Positions 6,823 through 8,963 of a stretch of 8,963 bases of DNA are shown here, piece by piece. Under the pieces are notes generated by a model. The model was given only the letters and a program-made list of their open reading frames with translations. It was not told the DNA's origin and did not search any database. The translations under genes and the position numbers were made by a program. The stretch is from contig JALSHN010000381.1 in NCBI GenBank assembly GCA_026982215.1, forward strand, positions 1-8,963, given 5' to 3'. Source of the stretch: Gammaproteobacteria bacterium. GTDB taxonomy: Bacteria > Pseudomonadota > Gammaproteobacteria > S012-40. Each line of letters begins with the position of its first letter. Position 1 is the first letter of the stretch.

Positions 6823-6828
6823 CCTCCT
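6823..6828 (-). promoter_or_regulatory. Ribosome binding site of the globin-PAS receptor
   Basis: AGGAGG lies 5 bases before the ATG at 6817. It immediately follows the TGA stop of the small upstream gene, whose last A extends it to AAGGAGG. This fixes the receptor start at the globin and makes the globin part of the main product. Confidence 0.85.
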
Positions 6829-6969
6829 TCAGCCGCGCCAGACCATGGCGGCGAACAGGCCGCGGAGGATCTCGCGGGTGGGAGAGCGCCGACGGGTCTG
6901 GATCCGGCGGCCGTTATCCACCACCACCCGCAGATGCACCGGACGACGGGACAGTTTGTGCGCTCTCAT
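6829..6969 (-). CDS. Unrecognised 46-residue Arg-rich small protein
   Basis: The product begins MRAHKLSRRPVHLRVVVDNG and ends in MVWRG. It has 12 Arg, 1 Lys and 2 His against only 1 Asp and 1 Glu, so it is strongly basic. The pattern is a possible beta-hairpin (residues 11-25, turn at DNG), a basic loop (26-32) and a short amphipathic helix (33-44). No signal peptide or family is recognised. Translation is well supported by context: AGGAGGAGG lies 4 bases before the ATG, the ATG overlaps the cheW stop as ATGA, and the stop is followed at once by the receptor's ribosome binding site. The gene thus fills the cheW-receptor gap exactly. Possible roles are a nucleic-acid or protein-binding accessory of the signalling array, or only a translational-coupling leader; none can be chosen from sequence. 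Confidence 0.7.
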   Translation of the reverse strand: MRAHKLSRRPVHLRVVVDNGRRIQTRRRSPTREILRGLFAAMVWRG

Positions 6970-7487
6970 GACGCCTCCTCCTGGTCATGATGGGGGGACA
7001 GGGCATCGGAATTGAGCAGCCGGTCGATGTCCAGCACCACGATCATCCGCTCCTCCACCAGCACCAGCCCGGCGATGAAATCGAGATCCACCGTGCCCCC
7101 GCAGTCGGGCGGCGGCTTCATCTCGCCCTCGGGGAGGGTGTGGACGTCGGAGACGGCGTCCACCACGATCCCCATCACCCGTTCGCCGCCGTCGTGCTCC
7201 ACCCGCAGGACGATGACCACGGTAGTGGGGCCGTAATCCAGCGCAGGCAGGCCGAAACGCAGTCGCAGATCGACGATGGGCACCACGCTGCCGCGCAGGT
7301 TGATCACGCCTTTGAGATAGTCCGGGGTGTTGGGGATGGGCGTGACGCTGTCCCAGCCGCGGATCTCCTGCACCCGCAGGATGTCCACCCCATATTCTTC
7401 TTCGGCCATGAGGAAGGTGAGGTATTGACGCTCCCCCTCGCCAGGGGCGCTGGCCTCGGCGCGCTCCAGTGCGGTCTCCAGGTTCAT
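6966..7487 (-). CDS. cheW: Chemotaxis coupling protein CheW
   Basis: CheW is the SH3-like adaptor that links receptors to the P5 domain of CheA in chemosensory arrays. This 173-residue protein is a single CheW domain, starting at about residue 20 with YLTFLMAEEEYGVDILRVQE. The conserved segment TPIPNTPDYLKGVINLRGSV (50-69), which carries the receptor-binding region with its conserved Arg, is followed by PIVDLRLRFGLP. The last strands appear as FIAGLVLVEERMIVVLDIDRLL. The first 18 residues and the last 15 are extra to the core and acidic. The start ATG at 7487 overlaps the cheA stop as ATGA and has GGGAGG 4 bases upstream, so it is coupled to cheA; its own stop overlaps the start of the small basic gene in the same way. 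Confidence 0.96.
   Translation of the reverse strand: MNLETALERAEASAPGEGERQYLTFLMAEEEYGVDILRVQEIRGWDSVTPIPNTPDYLKGVINLRGSVVPIVDLRLRFGLPALDYGPTTVVIVLRVEHDGGERVMGIVVDAVSDVHTLPEGEMKPPPDCGGTVDLDFIAGLVLVEERMIVVLDIDRLLNSDALSPHHDQEEAS
6974..6982 (-). promoter_or_regulatory. Ribosome binding site of the 46-residue small gene
   Basis: AGGAGGAGG on the minus strand ends 4 bases before the ATG at 6969 and lies inside the last codons of cheW (the Glu-Glu-Ala end). It is one of the strongest Shine-Dalgarno matches in the window and is the main reason for calling the small gene. Confidence 0.75.
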
Positions 7488-8963
7488 GCCGCCTCCCGGG
7501 AGATTTTTGCCTTGTCGTGCTTGCGCCGGTTCAGTCGGATGAGACCGGCGATGTCGAGGATCAGGGCCACGGTGCCGTCACCGAGGATGGTGGCGCCGGA
7601 GACCCCCTCCACCGGTTTGAAGTTGGATTCCAGGCTCTTGATGACCACTTGCTGCTGACCCAGCAGGTCATCGACGAACAGTCCCACTTGCTGTCCGTCG
7701 CCCTCCACCACCACCAGCAGGCCGTCTTCCAGGCGCTCACTGCGCGGCTGGAGGCCGAAAAGCCGGTGCAGCCGGACCACGGGAACGAAGTCGTCGCGCA
7801 CCTGATAGACCTCGGCGCGCCCGGCCACGGCGTTGATGTGTTCGGGACGGACCTGGAGCGATTCGATGATGGAGACCAGAGGCAGGATGTAGGTCTGGTC
7901 ACCCACCTGCACCAACTGGCCGTCGAGGATGGCCAGGGTGAGCGGCAGGCGGATGGTGAGGGTGGTGCCTTCGCCGGGGCGGCTGGCGACTTCGATGGTA
8001 CCGCCCAGCTCGCGGATGTTGCGCTTCACCACGTCCATGCCCACGCCGCGCCCGGAGACGTCGCTCACTTGATCGGCGGTGGAGAAACCGGGTTCGAAGA
8101 TGAGATCGAAGACGCGCTCGTCGGGCATCTGGGCGGCCTCGGCCTCAGCCACCAGGCCGCGCTCCACGGCCTTGGCAAGGATCTTGTCGCGGTTCAGGCC
8201 ACGGCCGTCGTCTTCGATCTCGATGACGATGTTGCCGCCTTGGTGATAGGCGTTGAGGTGCACCACCCCGGTCTCCGGCTTGCCGGCGGCCTGTCGCTCC
8301 TCGGGCGGCTCGATGCCGTGATCGACGCTGTTGCGCACCAAGTGCACCAGGGGATCGCCGATCTTCTCCATCACCGTCTTGTCCAGCTCGGTCTGCTCGC
8401 CGGAGAGGCGCAGTTCGATCTTTTTGCCCAACTTCTGGGAGAGGTCGCGCACCATGCGCGGGAAACGGGAGAAGGCGAAGGAGATGGGCAGCATGCGGAT
8501 GCGCATCACGCTCTCTTGCAGCTCGCGGGTGTTGCGCTCCAGTTGCGCCAGGCCGTCACGCAGCTTTTCAAACGCGGCCAGGTCGAAGTCTTCGTATTCG
8601 CCACCGATCTGGCTGAGCATGGATTGGGTGATCACCAGCTCGCCCACCATGTTGATGAGGTCGTCCACCTTGTCGATGGAGACGCGGATGGAGCCGCCGT
8701 CGCTCTTGCCCTTGGGCCGGGCGGCGCTGCTCTTGGGAGCGGCGGGTTTGGGGGCCGTCGTCCCAGGGGCGACAGGCTGAATCGTGGCCGATACCGATGG
8801 AGATTCGGCGGAACCCAGGGAGGACGTGGCCACCGCTGGTGTCCCATTCTCGGTGACGGCAGTCTCCGCTACATCGGGACCGGTAGGTTTCTCTTCGGAT
8901 TGAGCCGGCGAGACTCGGGGGTCTTGCTCGGCGGCATGTTCGCCGCTCGATGCCGGCGCTTCC
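7484..8963 (-). CDS. cheA: Chemotaxis histidine kinase CheA, C-terminal part (N terminus off window)
   Basis: CheA is the array kinase that phosphorylates CheY and CheB-type receivers. 492 residues are visible, counted from 8962, and the frame is open at the right edge, so the P1 (phosphorylated His) and any P2 domain lie outside. The first 90 or so visible residues are an Ala/Pro/Glu/Ser-rich linker. P3 dimerisation (about 93-160) contains KVDDLINMVGELVI. P4 ATP-binding (about 163-340) has the N box HLVRNSVDHGIE (207-218), G1 box DDGRGL, F box IFEPGFST and G2 box GRGVGMDVV (304-312), so it should be catalytically competent. P5 (about 345-480), the CheW-like regulatory domain, follows. A GTG at 8833 is not the true start because the open frame and the linker composition continue upstream. 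The stop overlaps the cheW start (ATGA). Confidence 0.96.
   Translation of the reverse strand, partial: EAPASSGEHAAEQDPRVSPAQSEEKPTGPDVAETAVTENGTPAVATSSLGSAESPSVSATIQPVAPGTTAPKPAAPKSSAARPKGKSDGGSIRVSIDKVDDLINMVGELVITQSMLSQIGGEYEDFDLAAFEKLRDGLAQLERNTRELQESVMRIRMLPISFAFSRFPRMVRDLSQKLGKKIELRLSGEQTELDKTVMEKIGDPLVHLVRNSVDHGIEPPEERQAAGKPETGVVHLNAYHQGGNIVIEIEDDGRGLNRDKILAKAVERGLVAEAEAAQMPDERVFDLIFEPGFSTADQVSDVSGRGVGMDVVKRNIRELGGTIEVASRPGEGTTLTIRLPLTLAILDGQLVQVGDQTYILPLVSIIESLQVRPEHINAVAGRAEVYQVRDDFVPVVRLHRLFGLQPRSERLEDGLLVVVEGDGQQVGLFVDDLLGQQQVVIKSLESNFKPVEGVSGATILGDGTVALILDIAGLIRLNRRKHDKAKISREAA

Noticed and set aside
7484..8833. GTG at 8833 as the cheA start
   Set aside because: The frame stays open upstream to the window edge with the same Ala/Pro/Glu-rich linker composition, and a CheA starting there would lack its phosphorylated P1 domain. 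The gene is simply cut by the window.

Overview
The window is a GC-rich, very tightly packed stretch in which every supported gene lies on the minus strand, so it reads right to left. It is one chemosensory operon, probably from a gammaproteobacterium or another high-GC proteobacterium. That placement is an inference from base composition, gene order and protein style; no marker gene fixes the taxon.

In transcription order the layout is: the C-terminal part of the histidine kinase CheA (8963 to 7484, running off the right edge); the coupling protein CheW (7487 to 6966); an unrecognised 46-residue Arg-rich small protein (6969 to 6829); a 936-residue soluble chemoreceptor (6817 to 4007) made of a flavohaemoglobin-type globin, three PAS domains, two HAMP-like segments and an MCP signalling hairpin, ending in a CheR-tethering pentapeptide; the methyltransferase CheR (4007 to 3138); the deamidase CheD (3141 to 2506); the methylesterase CheB (2496 to 1456); a STAS anti-anti-sigma-type protein (1411 to 1106); and a response regulator fused to a PP2C/SpoIIE-type phosphatase (1098 to 1, running off the left edge). 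Junctions are 4-base ATGA or 1-base TGATG overlaps or gaps of at most 44 bases, most with strong Shine-Dalgarno sites. I saw no terminator or convincing internal promoter, and no non-coding stretch reaches 300 bases.

The order cheA-cheW-receptor-cheR-cheD-cheB and the EWEEF receptor tail closely match the Pseudomonas aeruginosa Che2 (Aer2) cluster. In that cluster the soluble receptor Aer2 senses O2 with a haem PAS domain and a GWEEF tail recruits CheR2. Here the receptor is rebuilt: it has three PAS domains, each with a His and a Trp placed like the Aer2 haem ligand and distal Trp, and a globin with all expected haem-pocket residues at the N terminus. A good ribosome binding site and ATG inside the globin-PAS linker suggest a gene-fusion scar or a second translation product.

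The likely logic is that O2, NO or another haem ligand (or redox state) is read by the receptor, passed through CheW to CheA, and adapted by CheR, CheD and CheB. The downstream STAS protein and receiver-PP2C phosphatase suggest that CheA output, or a parallel input, also controls a partner-switching (phospho-serine) module. The only receiver domains visible are in CheB and in this phosphatase. A cheY may lie upstream of cheA, outside the window.
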